Shown piece by piece: positions 6,259 through 12,512 of a DNA stretch of 45,869 bases (positions are counted from its first letter, which is position 1; each line of letters starts with the position of its first letter). The notes under the pieces are model-generated. The model saw only the letters and a program-made list of their open reading frames with translations. It searched no databases and had not been told where the DNA came from. Both the position numbers and the translations under genes were made by a program. The stretch lies in the IMG/VR virus record IMGVR_UViG_3300035698_018074, positions 1 to 45,869 of that record; one strand, 5' to 3'. This DNA comes from a virus.

Positions 6259-7392
6259 ATGAAAAATGAGATAGTTAAAACACCAGCATTTTTAGCGAAC
6301 ATCGACATGAAAGCAATGGAAAAGGCTTCGGAAAGCCTTGACGAGGTAGTTAACTATTGCGTTCCGTTTGCCGGAACTGCGATAACTTCGTTCAAGGACG
6401 GGTTTATCATCGCCAAGGGAATTGAGGCCTTGAGAGTCATCCTCGATCAACCCGAAATCCGTGCGACAGTCGAAGCAATGCAAGATTCACCCCTCGGGTT
6501 CATCACGGACCGGTCACCGGCGGCAATCGCTGCGGCAAAGGGGGCATATAAGCCGAAAACTATAATCCCGTATACGTACAATGAGGTCAAGGAATGCTGC
6601 ATTGAAGGGATGATGAAGGGGTACCGTATCGCCGGGGGTGAATTCAACATTATCGCTTCACGTTTTTACCCTGGGAAAGATGGAAAATATCGGAAAATAG
6701 TTGAATTTAAAGACGTTTTTGATTTTACATTCCAAAATACAACCCCGATATTTGACACAGAGGAGCGGCATCAATGGAAAAAAATTGAAACCGTCTCGTT
6801 TGCTAAAGTTCAGTGCTATGCGCAGTGGAAAAAAGGTGGTAAAGACTTTACAATCGGTCATGGAGAAGACAAATTGTTTTTTAAGATCAAGGTCAATTCC
6901 GGTATGGGTGACGATGGGGTTGTTGGTAAAGCACTTTCAAAACTCTTTTCGCGGGTGCTTGCACGGATTTCCGGAACAACTGTTTCGGATGCTGATATTG
7001 ACGATTCACAACTTTTACCCAGACTCGATACAAAAGCACTGCCGGCATCTCCGGTGGTCGGAGTGGATATCTACGCCAAGACCAACCAGCCCACAACTCA
7101 GGGCGGAGGAGCAGATCCCACCGAAGCATTCGACGTTTTAGCCGGCAACCCTGAAATGAAACAAGTTTACCGAACCAGCCCAGGACCCGAAAAATACCCA
7201 AAGCTTGAAAATATGCTCCCCAAAGTAGCGGACAAGGACTTACAGCCGATGTATTCCGTAGCATGGAAACTGAGCGAAAAAGAGATCAGGCAGATTGCGT
7301 TTGAAATATGTGATTTGAACGCATTGACCGCAGCGGATATGCGGTTCATCTTGCACTCTTTAAATGTGATCAGTACGGCAAAGAGTTTATAA
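6259..7392 (+). CDS. RecT-like single-strand annealing protein (377 aa)
   Basis: Probable phage recombinase that binds single-stranded DNA and anneals complementary strands. The central block MKGYRIAGGEFNIIASRFYP (residues about 120-140), an aromatic/basic middle region and the KALSKLFSRVLARI helix resemble RecT/RecT-like proteins of phages. The last 100 residues are low-complexity then helical, as in RecT tails. It follows the exonuclease gene with its own AAAAGGAG ribosome site, so the two likely act together. An Erf-type or other annealase family is the alternative. Confidence 0.75.
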   Translation: MKNEIVKTPAFLANIDMKAMEKASESLDEVVNYCVPFAGTAITSFKDGFIIAKGIEALRVILDQPEIRATVEAMQDSPLGFITDRSPAAIAAAKGAYKPKTIIPYTYNEVKECCIEGMMKGYRIAGGEFNIIASRFYPGKDGKYRKIVEFKDVFDFTFQNTTPIFDTEERHQWKKIETVSFAKVQCYAQWKKGGKDFTIGHGEDKLFFKIKVNSGMGDDGVVGKALSKLFSRVLARISGTTVSDADIDDSQLLPRLDTKALPASPVVGVDIYAKTNQPTTQGGGADPTEAFDVLAGNPEMKQVYRTSPGPEKYPKLENMLPKVADKDLQPMYSVAWKLSEKEIRQIAFEICDLNALTAADMRFILHSLNVISTAKSL

Positions 7393-7421
7393 AGCACGAT
7401 CAACTGCAAAAGGATAAACAC

Positions 7422-7520
7422 ATGATCAAGAAATACAACATACGGATGACGGCAAGGGCGAAGGCGGCTAAGGCTGAGGCGCGGGCGCGGGCGGCGAAAC
7501 TGATAAAACTTAAAACTTAA
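7422..7520 (+). CDS. Putative 32-residue Ala/Lys/Arg-rich peptide
   Basis: ATG at 7422 preceded by AAAGGAT. The product is MIKKYNIRMTARAKAAKAEA followed by more Ala/Arg/Lys residues. The strong positive charge and helical composition suggest a nucleic-acid-binding tail-like peptide. It lies 29 bp after the annealase gene on the same strand. No family is recognised. Confidence 0.45.
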   Translation: MIKKYNIRMTARAKAAKAEARARAAKLIKLKT

Positions 7521-7542
7521 AATTATTGAATAAAGTTAATTC

Positions 7543-7567
7543 CCCCCGTTTTAAACAGGAACGGGGG
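7543..7567 (+). other. Stem-loop CCCCCGTT/AACGGGGG
   Basis: Perfect 8-bp stem with a 9-nt loop in the gap after the 32-residue gene. No T-run follows, so it is more likely an mRNA-stabilising or processing stem than a full terminator. The word GTTATAC at 7603-7609 further downstream resembles an integron core site. Confidence 0.5.
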
Positions 7568-7632
7568 AGCTGGCGATTAAATAGATATTGACCTGATAAT
7601 AAATTGTTATACAGCTTTAATGAAAGGTAATC

Positions 7633-7875
7633 ATGAAAAACTGGAAGGATGAAAAAAGCGGTGGGAAAAGATGTTCTTCTATCCTTGAGATAGGTAGATT
7701 TAAGCTGATTGTTCATAATTATGTAGGTAGTGGAGATCAATTATTCGTATCTTGTTACGGACTCTTTAACAAAATCGGCATCACGGCAACGGACTATCCG
7801 TCCGCAAGATGTGTTGCTATTGACATGCTCAAAGATGTGCTCGAAAATACACTTAATGAAATTAACGATGTATAA
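7633..7875 (+). CDS. Hypothetical protein (80 aa)
   Basis: Unrecognised. GAAAGG precedes the ATG. A compact alpha/beta domain is likely (ILEIGRFKLIVHNYVGSG then ARCVAIDMLKDVLENTLNEI). Its stop codon lies inside the first arm of the attC-like stem-loop at 7871-7964, which is how integron cassette genes usually end. Confidence 0.7.
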   Translation: MKNWKDEKSGGKRCSSILEIGRFKLIVHNYVGSGDQLFVSCYGLFNKIGITATDYPSARCVAIDMLKDVLENTLNEINDV

Positions 7876-7964
7876 CAAGGTAATTCACACAGACAAAAGC
7901 CGCAGTCATTTTTCACAATATGGCTTAATCGTGCGGCTTTTGCAGGTGATTACCGGCGTTATAT
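7871..7964 (+). other. attC-like recombination-site candidate 1
   Basis: About 94 bp that folds on itself in the order of an integron attC site. Outer arms TATAAC (7871-7876) and GTTATA (7958-7963) are followed inward by GGTAATTCAC against GTGATTACC with one extra unpaired T. A perfect 10-bp inner stem AAAAGCCGCA (7895-7904) / TGCGGCTTTT (7932-7941) closes a 27-nt loop. The stop codon of the upstream gene is in the first arm. The GTTAT core fits Vibrio-type attC ends rather than the strict GTTRRRY consensus. It could also be a plain structured RNA. Confidence 0.5.
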
Positions 7965-7986
7965 TGCAAAACAATAGGAGATGCAA

Positions 7987-8190
7987 ATGACTGCAAAAAA
8001 ATGTTTAGATGGAGAGTTTACGCATTGTGCCAATGCACCTGATAAGTACGATACTTATTTAGTCCACACAGAAGAGGGCTGCAAGGACTTTGCCCATTTC
8101 AATGGTGAGGGATGGCATCCGGGGAGTATGTCTGATGGGACTCCGCAATATTGGATGCCCATTCCACAGTTGCCGGTATGGATGGCATAA
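7987..8190 (+). CDS. DUF551-like small protein (67 aa)
   Basis: The pattern DTYLVHTEEGCKDFAHFNGE then GWHPG and a final YWMPIPQLP matches small phage proteins of the DUF551 type, whose function is unknown. The start at 7987 is used because TAGGAG is 6 nt upstream; an ATG at 7981 is too close to that site. The gene lies exactly between two attC-like stem-loops, in the layout of one integron cassette. Confidence 0.7.
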   Translation: MTAKKCLDGEFTHCANAPDKYDTYLVHTEEGCKDFAHFNGEGWHPGSMSDGTPQYWMPIPQLPVWMA

Positions 8191-8192
8191 AA

Positions 8193-8248
8193 TATAACCA
8201 GTCAGTCCAGCCGACCTCGAAACTCGGCGGCTGACTTAAAACGTTATG
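8193..8248 (+). other. attC-like recombination-site candidate 2
   Basis: About 56 bp, the length of the shortest known attC sites. Outer arms are ATAAC (8194-8198) and GTTAT (8243-8247); inner arms are AGTCAG and GCCGA against TCGGC and CTGACT, with unpaired bases TCCA opposite GG, and a small loop. The next gene starts inside the last arm (GTTATG). Together with the first site it brackets a single small gene. Confidence 0.5.
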
Positions 8249-8425
8249 AGGGTATTAATTGTTGCAAAGGATAAAATAGACTCCAACAATGCATCGAATT
8301 ACTTTCTAAATAAAAAGGACTGTGAAGAGGCATTCCGGAAAATTTGTCTTGAAAGAGTTGTGTCTTTATCGGGAGCTGTAGGTAAGTTGGCGGGGAATGC
8401 GTTGCAAAATGACCGTTGCAAGTAA
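8246..8425 (+). CDS. Hypothetical protein (59 aa)
   Basis: Unrecognised. ATG at 8246 is part of the second attC-like arm and has no ribosome site, as in many cassette genes. The product starts MRVLIVAKDKIDSNNASNYF and continues with a helical Cys-containing middle (CEEAFRKICLERVV). The frame is clean for 59 residues and stops 86 bp before ssb. Confidence 0.5.
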   Translation: MRVLIVAKDKIDSNNASNYFLNKKDCEEAFRKICLERVVSLSGAVGKLAGNALQNDRCK

Positions 8426-8445
8426 GCGAAGAAACAGAGTATAAT
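8416..8445 (+). promoter_or_regulatory. Possible promoter ahead of ssb
   Basis: TTGCAA at 8416-8421, an 18-bp spacer and a perfect TATAAT at 8440-8445 precede the ssb gene. The -35 overlaps the end of the 59-residue gene. The start of transcription would fall inside or just before the hairpin at 8451-8484. Confidence 0.5.
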
Positions 8446-8450
8446 CCAAC

Positions 8451-8484
8451 TCCACACCCGCGAGGCCACTTTAGCGGGTGTGGA
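8451..8484 (+). promoter_or_regulatory. 11-bp perfect stem-loop in the ssb leader
   Basis: TCCACACCCGC and GCGGGTGTGGA pair perfectly around a 12-nt loop, 26 bp before the ssb start. It is too far from the start to hide the ribosome site itself and has no T-run. An mRNA-stability or translational-control stem is likely. Confidence 0.6.
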
Positions 8485-8510
8485 ATAAAAGGAACACGAA
8501 AGGATGTAAA

Positions 8511-8924
8511 ATGTCAGTAAATAAAGTGATAATCCTCGGAAGACTGGGCCAGGACCCGGAACTTAAATACACACAATCTGGAATGGCGGTATGTAAATTT
8601 TCCCTTGCGACTTCCAAAAAAAAGAAAGACGGAACGGAAGTGACAGCATGGCACAGATGCACAGCTTTCGATAAACGCGGCGAAGTCATCGCACAATATT
8701 TAAGCAAGGGGCGAATGCTGTATATCGAAGGAGAATTGTCCTATGGTCAATATGAAAAGGATGGGCAAAAGCATTATACGACTGATATTATTGTGAATAC
8801 TTTTTCTTTCGTGGACTCGAAAGGTGATCGGGCCACGGAGCGGAAACAACCGCAGGATTCGGGGAACGAGTATCAAGGGCCGGGGCAAAATCAGGAAGTT
8901 GCTGAAGATGATATGCCGTTTTGA
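8511..8924 (+). CDS. ssb: Single-stranded DNA-binding protein
   Basis: Clear SSB. It has an OB-fold of about 105 residues with VNKVIILGRLGQDPELKYTQ, AWHRCTAF and GRMLYIEGEL, then a polar Q/G-rich linker, and the acidic tip EDDMPF that recruits partner proteins. At 137 residues it is slightly shorter than cellular SSB, which is usual for phages. AAAGGATG precedes the start at 8511. It coats single strands made by the exonuclease and at forks, and fits with the recombination genes upstream and the replication genes downstream. Confidence 0.95.
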   Translation: MSVNKVIILGRLGQDPELKYTQSGMAVCKFSLATSKKKKDGTEVTAWHRCTAFDKRGEVIAQYLSKGRMLYIEGELSYGQYEKDGQKHYTTDIIVNTFSFVDSKGDRATERKQPQDSGNEYQGPGQNQEVAEDDMPF

Positions 8925-8933
8925 GAGGATGAA

Positions 8934-9344
8934 ATGTTAAAAGAACTTATCAAAAAAAGAGGGTGGACGCAAAAAACATTTGCTGAAGCCGTCGGGGTTG
9001 GGATACCTATCATTAACAGGTATATAAACCGGAAAGCAAAGCCGGGCCAACTATTGCGGAAAAGAATTGCTCTCAAACTCGGGGTTGAGGACCACGCTCT
9101 GTTCGATTTTTTTAACAGTTTTGATCTATCCAAATATAAAAAGGAGGGTAAAAAGCTCGAACGGTTAAGGATGGCTATAACACTGAGCAAAACAGAACTG
9201 GCCCAAAGAATCGGGGTAACGCACTCTTGCATTGCCAATTATGAGGCCGGAAGAACAAAACCAGCGAAGAAGTATTTCGCCTCTTTAGGCCGGGCCCTGG
9301 GGGTTGATATCGGCACAATATATGGTGCTGATAGGGATTTCTAA
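8934..9344 (+). CDS. Tandem double HTH (XRE-type) regulator (136 aa)
   Basis: Two helix-turn-helix domains in one chain. Residues about 1-58 hold the first, with GWTQKTFAEAVGVGIPIINR; residues about 78-133 hold the second, with SKTELAQRIGVTHSCIANYE and AGRTKP, the standard XRE form. A Lys-rich linker separates them. It starts 9 bp after ssb with GAGAGG upstream. Such a protein could bind two half-sites at once; operators are unknown. It may act as the second regulator of the genetic switch or of the replication genes. Confidence 0.8.
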   Translation: MLKELIKKRGWTQKTFAEAVGVGIPIINRYINRKAKPGQLLRKRIALKLGVEDHALFDFFNSFDLSKYKKEGKKLERLRMAITLSKTELAQRIGVTHSCIANYEAGRTKPAKKYFASLGRALGVDIGTIYGADRDF

Positions 9345-9563
9345 AGGATTATCCAGCCAACACCAACAAAACTGGTTCATGGTCAGCTTGATTTTGCTTG
9401 TTATACCCAATGACAAAACATTCAAGATGACCGGCTAAAATATGGCCGGTCAGCGTTGATCGAATTGACAAATATTATTTGACTGTTGCTGTGTCGGCCT
9501 TGATTCTCCATACCGATTCAGGGCCGGGGATAAAAACAATTTAATAGAAAGGAGAAAAATGAA
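9345..9563 (+). other. Intergenic region with two stem-loops
   Basis: No supported gene. It contains an 8-bp stem TGACCGGC/GCCGGTCA at 9428-9452 and the first copy of a 37-bp hairpin repeat at 9495-9531. GTTATACCC near 9400 resembles the core of the attC-like sites, but no convincing partner arm was found. Confidence 0.5.
9495..9531 (+). repeat. 37-bp hairpin repeat, copy 1
   Basis: Identical to 10699-10735. The ends pair (CGGCC against GGCCG) around a TTGATTCTCC...TTCAG loop. It lies 32 bp before a methyltransferase-like gene, as does its twin before the second methyltransferase gene. Confidence 0.9.
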
Positions 9564-10187
9564 ATGGGTAGTGATAAAATAATTTTGCATCTTTGTGCCG
9601 ACATAGGATCTGACACCCTTCCTTTTAAAAGTGCAGGTTATGATGTAAGGCTTATTGGGTCAGATATTGGAGTTGAAAATTACCACCCACCAAAAAAGGT
9701 TTATGGTATTATTGCAAATCCGGTCTGTACCCAATTCAGTATAGCCACCGGTTTTAAAAAGACAGCGGATCAATGCTCTGGTGGGATGTTCTTGGTTAAC
9801 GAATGCATACGCATAATAAACGAATGCGCCCCTGAGTTCTGGGTTATCGAAAACCCGGCTACTGGTAAGCTTAAAGATTTTATAGGAAAGCCGGCACAAA
9901 CCTATGAACCGTGGGAATACGGTGATCCGTGGACTAAAATAACAGCATTATGGGGTAAATTCATCATGCCAGAAAAGCTATACACTAAGTGGGATGATGT
10001 CCCAAAAAATGACAAGCTATACATTAGGCCTGGCAGACCGAAACCGGGATTTGCATTTTTGCACAAATCAGCAATTCACAACATACCAGAGTTCAAGCCG
10101 TTTATAGATCATGTTAAAAATGATGCTGATTTCAGGTCATTATGTTCTCAGGGGTTTGCGACAGCATTTTTTAGCGTCAACACATAA
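9564..10187 (+). CDS. C5-cytosine methyltransferase-like protein (207 aa)
   Basis: Rossmann-type methyltransferase fold without a target-recognition domain. LHLCADIGSDTLPFKSAGYD (residues 9-28) fits motif I, IIANPVCTQFS (49-59) motif IV with the likely catalytic Cys55, and WVIENPATG (93-101) motif VI. The usual PPC is PVC, and motif I is loose, so activity is uncertain. Proteins like this occur widely in phages, often labelled DNA cytosine methyltransferase. AAAGGAG precedes the start. It probably protects or marks phage DNA, alone or with the second methyltransferase. Confidence 0.7.
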   Translation: MGSDKIILHLCADIGSDTLPFKSAGYDVRLIGSDIGVENYHPPKKVYGIIANPVCTQFSIATGFKKTADQCSGGMFLVNECIRIINECAPEFWVIENPATGKLKDFIGKPAQTYEPWEYGDPWTKITALWGKFIMPEKLYTKWDDVPKNDKLYIRPGRPKPGFAFLHKSAIHNIPEFKPFIDHVKNDADFRSLCSQGFATAFFSVNT

Positions 10188-10232
10188 AAAACAAACGCCA
10201 AGTTCTGAGGAATTGTGTTCTTCCGGAGTTGG
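10184..10232 (+). repeat. 49-bp perfect direct repeat, copy 1
   Basis: Identical over 49 bp to 10612-10660. It begins at the stop of the methyltransferase-like gene. GCCAA and TTGGC form weak outer arms, and GGAG near its end may serve as ribosome site for the next small gene. Confidence 0.95.
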
Positions 10233-10238
10233 CGGCGT

Positions 10239-10358
10239 ATGAAAGTGATTATCGACAAAAAACAGATGTCGAGACTAAAATCCGAATTGAGTAACAGAGT
10301 TTCGGCCCTTATGGTGGCAATAGAGACGCGAGAACTTCAGAGAATCGAAAGGGTTTAA
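10239..10358 (+). CDS. Putative 39-residue basic peptide
   Basis: ATG just after the 49-bp repeat. The product MKVIIDKKQMSRLKSELSNR and its continuation are helical and basic, probably a short coiled-coil. The stop is 1 bp before the next gene. No family is recognised. Confidence 0.45.
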   Translation: MKVIIDKKQMSRLKSELSNRVSALMVAIETRELQRIERV

Positions 10359-10359
10359 A

Positions 10360-10566
10360 ATGGATAAAGAATTAAGAGCAATAGAATTTGAAGCATTGGT
10401 GAATGAAGCACAGATTATTTGTATTGAGGTTCAGGGGATGAGATACGAAAATGAAGCCCGCATCTTCCAGCAACAAGATATGGCATATTATGAAAATTCT
10501 TTCGCTATTAAGGCGGTAGAATTGCGGGAAATAACAAAAAGCATGAGAGGTCTATCAAGAAGATAA
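10360..10566 (+). CDS. Hypothetical helical protein (68 aa)
   Basis: Unrecognised. GAAAGGG lies upstream and the start is 1 bp after the previous stop. The sequence is highly helical and amphipathic (MDKELRAIEFEALVNEAQII), with many Glu, Gln and Arg. With the 39-residue gene it forms the whole coding content of the 428-bp unit bounded by the 49-bp repeats. Confidence 0.6.
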   Translation: MDKELRAIEFEALVNEAQIICIEVQGMRYENEARIFQQQDMAYYENSFAIKAVELREITKSMRGLSRR

Positions 10567-10611
10567 CATGTCGAAAGGGGGCTTAAACCACTGGGAACAT
10601 ACGAGTCAGAA

Positions 10612-10660
10612 ATAAAAAACAAACGCCAAGTTCTGAGGAATTGTGTTCTTCCGGAGTTGG
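10612..10660 (+). repeat. 49-bp perfect direct repeat, copy 2
   Basis: Second exact copy of 10184-10232. No gene with a start codon follows this copy, unlike the first, so its ribosome-site-like GGAG is orphaned. The stretch to 10817 carries the second hairpin repeat and no supported gene. Confidence 0.95.
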
Positions 10661-10692
10661 GGAAATATATATTAGACAGCCTCATGACATAA

Positions 10693-10736
10693 GATCCCCG
10701 GCCTTGATTCTCCATACCGATTCAGGGCCGGGGATC
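10693..10736 (+). repeat. 37-bp hairpin repeat, copy 2, within an 11-bp perfect stem
   Basis: The shared 37 bp are 10699-10735. In this copy flanking bases extend the stem to a perfect GATCCCCGGCC / GGCCGGGGATC with a 22-nt loop. It is 82 bp before the second methyltransferase gene. A transcription stem or an operator for methyltransferase self-control is possible (inference). Confidence 0.85.
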
Positions 10737-10817
10737 AACACATTAGCTCAGGACGCAAACAGCCGCGCCAGGCTAATCAACTGCATGAACCGGATGAGCT
10801 GGTTATAGGAGGGGAAG

Positions 10818-11489
10818 ATGAGACTTTTAGATTTATTTTGCGGCGCTGGTGGAGCTGGTATGGGGTATTCTCTTGCCGGATATGAAGTTGTTGGCGTAGA
10901 TATCTCACATCAAAAAGAATATCCTTTCGAGTTCATAGAGGGAGACGCTATTGAATATGCCCTAACTCACTGGCCTGAGTTTGACGTTATTCACGCAAGC
11001 CCTCCATGCCAGCATTTTACCAAATATAAAAATTGTAGGAAAGACCTGAAAGACCGATATCAAAATCTTTTAGATCCGACCCGGGATGTTTTGGAGGATA
11101 GTGGGTTGCCTTACGTTATTGAAAATGTTGTAGGAGCTCCGTTAGTAGATCCAATTGTACTATGTGGGTCAATGTTTGGCCTTGATGTTCAAAGACATAG
11201 ATTGTTTGAAAGTAACATGGGTATCAAGCCACCGTCAAAGTGCAACCATAAAGTATGGGAGCCGAACAGATTCCCAGGTGGCCGGTCAAGAGAGCGTGGA
11301 GGTCCTCGTGTTCTTTGTAGAGGCACTGTCGAGGTCGGGCGGTGGAATATAAAAATTGACGTGCAGCAAAAAGCAATGGGTATCAACTGGATTAAAGATC
11401 TTAGGATGCTTTCACAATCTATCCCACCAGCTTATACAAAATGGATTGGTTCAGAGATCAAAAGGTGTGTCGCAGGGCTAACCCGCTAA
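10818..11489 (+). CDS. DNA (cytosine-5) methyltransferase (223 aa)
   Basis: All core motifs of the C5-methyltransferase fold are present: LLDLFCGAGGAGMGY (residues 3-17, SAM-binding motif I), ASPPCQHFT (60-68, catalytic Cys64), YVIENV (99-104, motif VI), QRHRLFE (125-131, motif VIII) and IPPAYTKWIG near the end (motif X). At 223 residues it is short, with almost no target-recognition domain, which is the common phage form. AGGAGGGG precedes the ATG. It likely methylates phage DNA against host restriction. The recognition site cannot be read from the sequence. Confidence 0.88.
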   Translation: MRLLDLFCGAGGAGMGYSLAGYEVVGVDISHQKEYPFEFIEGDAIEYALTHWPEFDVIHASPPCQHFTKYKNCRKDLKDRYQNLLDPTRDVLEDSGLPYVIENVVGAPLVDPIVLCGSMFGLDVQRHRLFESNMGIKPPSKCNHKVWEPNRFPGGRSRERGGPRVLCRGTVEVGRWNIKIDVQQKAMGINWIKDLRMLSQSIPPAYTKWIGSEIKRCVAGLTR

Positions 11490-11559
11490 TCAGCAGTTGC
11501 AGCATGCAGAAAAAGCCCTGCTGCTGAACAGCATATTATACCTTAAAGGAGACTTTAAA

Positions 11560-11841
11560 ATGATTGACCGTAAATTCAAATTTGTAGCAACGAACCCATG
11601 CAAGAACAGCGTTTATACCGAAGAAAATGCAGTGGTATTCTGCGCCAAAGACAAAGCAGTACCAAGTATGTTAACAGCCTACATCAAAGAGTGTGAAAAA
11701 ATTGGTTGCGGTGACGAGCATCTGGAGGCCATCCGTCTAATGAGGGGTAGAATCATTCAATATCAAATAGAAAACGAAAGTCGAATACCAGACACAGAAA
11801 CGGATTGCGAAATAGATCGTTGTATCGGTGGAAATGTATAA
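11560..11841 (+). CDS. Conserved-looking hypothetical phage protein (93 aa)
   Basis: Not assigned. Begins MIDRKFKFVATNPCKNSVYT, with a ribosome site TAAAGGAG 8 nt upstream; an in-frame start at 11497 lacks one. It has five or six Cys residues scattered over the chain (CEKIGCGDEH, DCEIDRCIGG) that could bind metal. It follows the methyltransferase gene by 70 bp, and in that gap CAGCAG and CTGCTG form a small stem. Confidence 0.6.
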   Translation: MIDRKFKFVATNPCKNSVYTEENAVVFCAKDKAVPSMLTAYIKECEKIGCGDEHLEAIRLMRGRIIQYQIENESRIPDTETDCEIDRCIGGNV

Positions 11842-11915
11842 TAAAATAATTCTATGGTCGTCGCTTCGCTTGCCACAGATCATTGACATTATGTTTCTAA
11901 TCGGAGGAACTTAGA

Positions 11916-12086
11916 ATGAAAAATTTTACAAACGAACAGCTAACGGATGAGCTTGAAAAACGAGCGGCGATCAAAGCAAAAGAGGAAAAGCCTGAGCAGG
12001 TCCCGGTTTTTGATCCGGCCCCATTGCGGAAAATATGTCAAGATTATATTGATGCAATTTCTTCTGACGGCTATGCCGGTCCTTGA
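11916..12086 (+). CDS. Hypothetical helical protein (56 aa)
   Basis: GGAGGAAC precedes the ATG. The product MKNFTNEQLTDELEKRAAIK continues through a basic/acidic helix to a short DGYAGP end. It overlaps the next small frame by 14 bp. The two together read like one small protein split by a frame change. Confidence 0.5.
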   Translation: MKNFTNEQLTDELEKRAAIKAKEEKPEQVPVFDPAPLRKICQDYIDAISSDGYAGP

Positions 12087-12171
12087 CGATAATGGCAGGG
12101 AACTCCTCACCGATCAGATGAACCGGAGATTGTCGGAAATGATCGATATTATTGATGAAGAAAAAGGTTGA
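12073..12171 (+). CDS. Hypothetical 32-residue frame, possible frameshift tail
   Basis: Starts MPVLDDNGRELLTDQMNRRL inside the end of the preceding gene, without its own ribosome site. Either it is translated by coupling, or it is the natural C-terminus of the 56-residue protein reached by a frameshift (programmed, mutational or a base error). Confidence 0.35.
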   Translation: MPVLDDNGRELLTDQMNRRLSEMIDIIDEEKG

Positions 12172-12196
12172 CAATCATATTTTTACACATTATACA
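12168..12196 (+). promoter_or_regulatory. Probable promoter of the replication genes
   Basis: A perfect TTGACA at 12168-12173 (overlapping the previous stop), a 17-bp A/T-rich spacer and TATACA at 12191-12196. It lies 35 bp before the small GTG-start gene that leads into the iterons and the organiser gene. Confidence 0.6.
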
Positions 12197-12230
12197 TATT
12201 TAAACATTAATTTACACAAGGAGGTTTACC

Positions 12231-12377
12231 GTGATAAAGCGTATTTCTGGGTCACTCGATTTGGAGACTTACGAAAAATGGAAAAAGGTTATGAAGCTTG
12301 ACGGGTTCAATGGTTTTTGGACTTGGGTTGCTTGGGTGATGAATCGATATTGCGACGACCGGGAGAGGGCGGCTTGA
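12231..12377 (+). CDS. Small RHH-like protein (48 aa)
   Basis: GTG start with a very strong AAGGAGG site 6 nt upstream. The product MIKRISGSLDLETYEKWKKV then FWTWVAWVMNRYCDD has the length and pattern of a minimal ribbon-helix-helix protein: short strand, helix, turn, helix. As it sits directly before the iterons, it may bind there and control replication (inference). Confidence 0.55.
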   Translation: MIKRISGSLDLETYEKWKKVMKLDGFNGFWTWVAWVMNRYCDDRERAA

Positions 12378-12405
12378 TATGAATAAAAAAATGTTGGCGA
12401 TCACG

Positions 12406-12482
12406 TCTCGCGACACGTCTCGCGACACGTCTCGCGACACTCTCGCGACACTCTCGCGACACTCTCGCGACACTCTCGCGAG
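12406..12482 (+). repeat. Iteron array, probable replication origin
   Basis: Seven head-to-tail units of 11-12 bp share TCTCGCGA, each holding the palindrome TCGCGA: two units of TCTCGCGACACG, four ending CGACAC, and a last TCTCGCGAG. They lie just before the replisome-organiser gene, and two more CTCGCGACAC copies lie inside it at about 12855-12876. Organiser-type initiator plus iterons is the usual phage origin layout (lambda ori is similar). A 38-residue frame through the repeats is judged non-coding. Confidence 0.7.
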
Positions 12483-12512
12483 TCCACATCTATAAAATTA
12501 AGGCCGTCAAAC

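Noticed and set aside
8451-8484. Third attC-like site before ssb
   Set aside because: The stem is perfect, but there is no paired AAC/GTT end box; it is treated as a leader hairpin.
9395-9452. attC-like site between the double HTH gene and the first methyltransferase
   Set aside because: GTTATAC is present, but I could not find a convincing partner arm in order.
12406-12482. CRISPR-like short repeats
   Set aside because: The units are head-to-tail without spacers and are only 11-12 bp, so they are iterons, not an array.
12379-12495. 38-residue frame through the TCTCGCGA array
   Set aside because: It is coded almost only by the tandem repeat (SRDTSRDT...), has no good ribosome site and fits an origin better.
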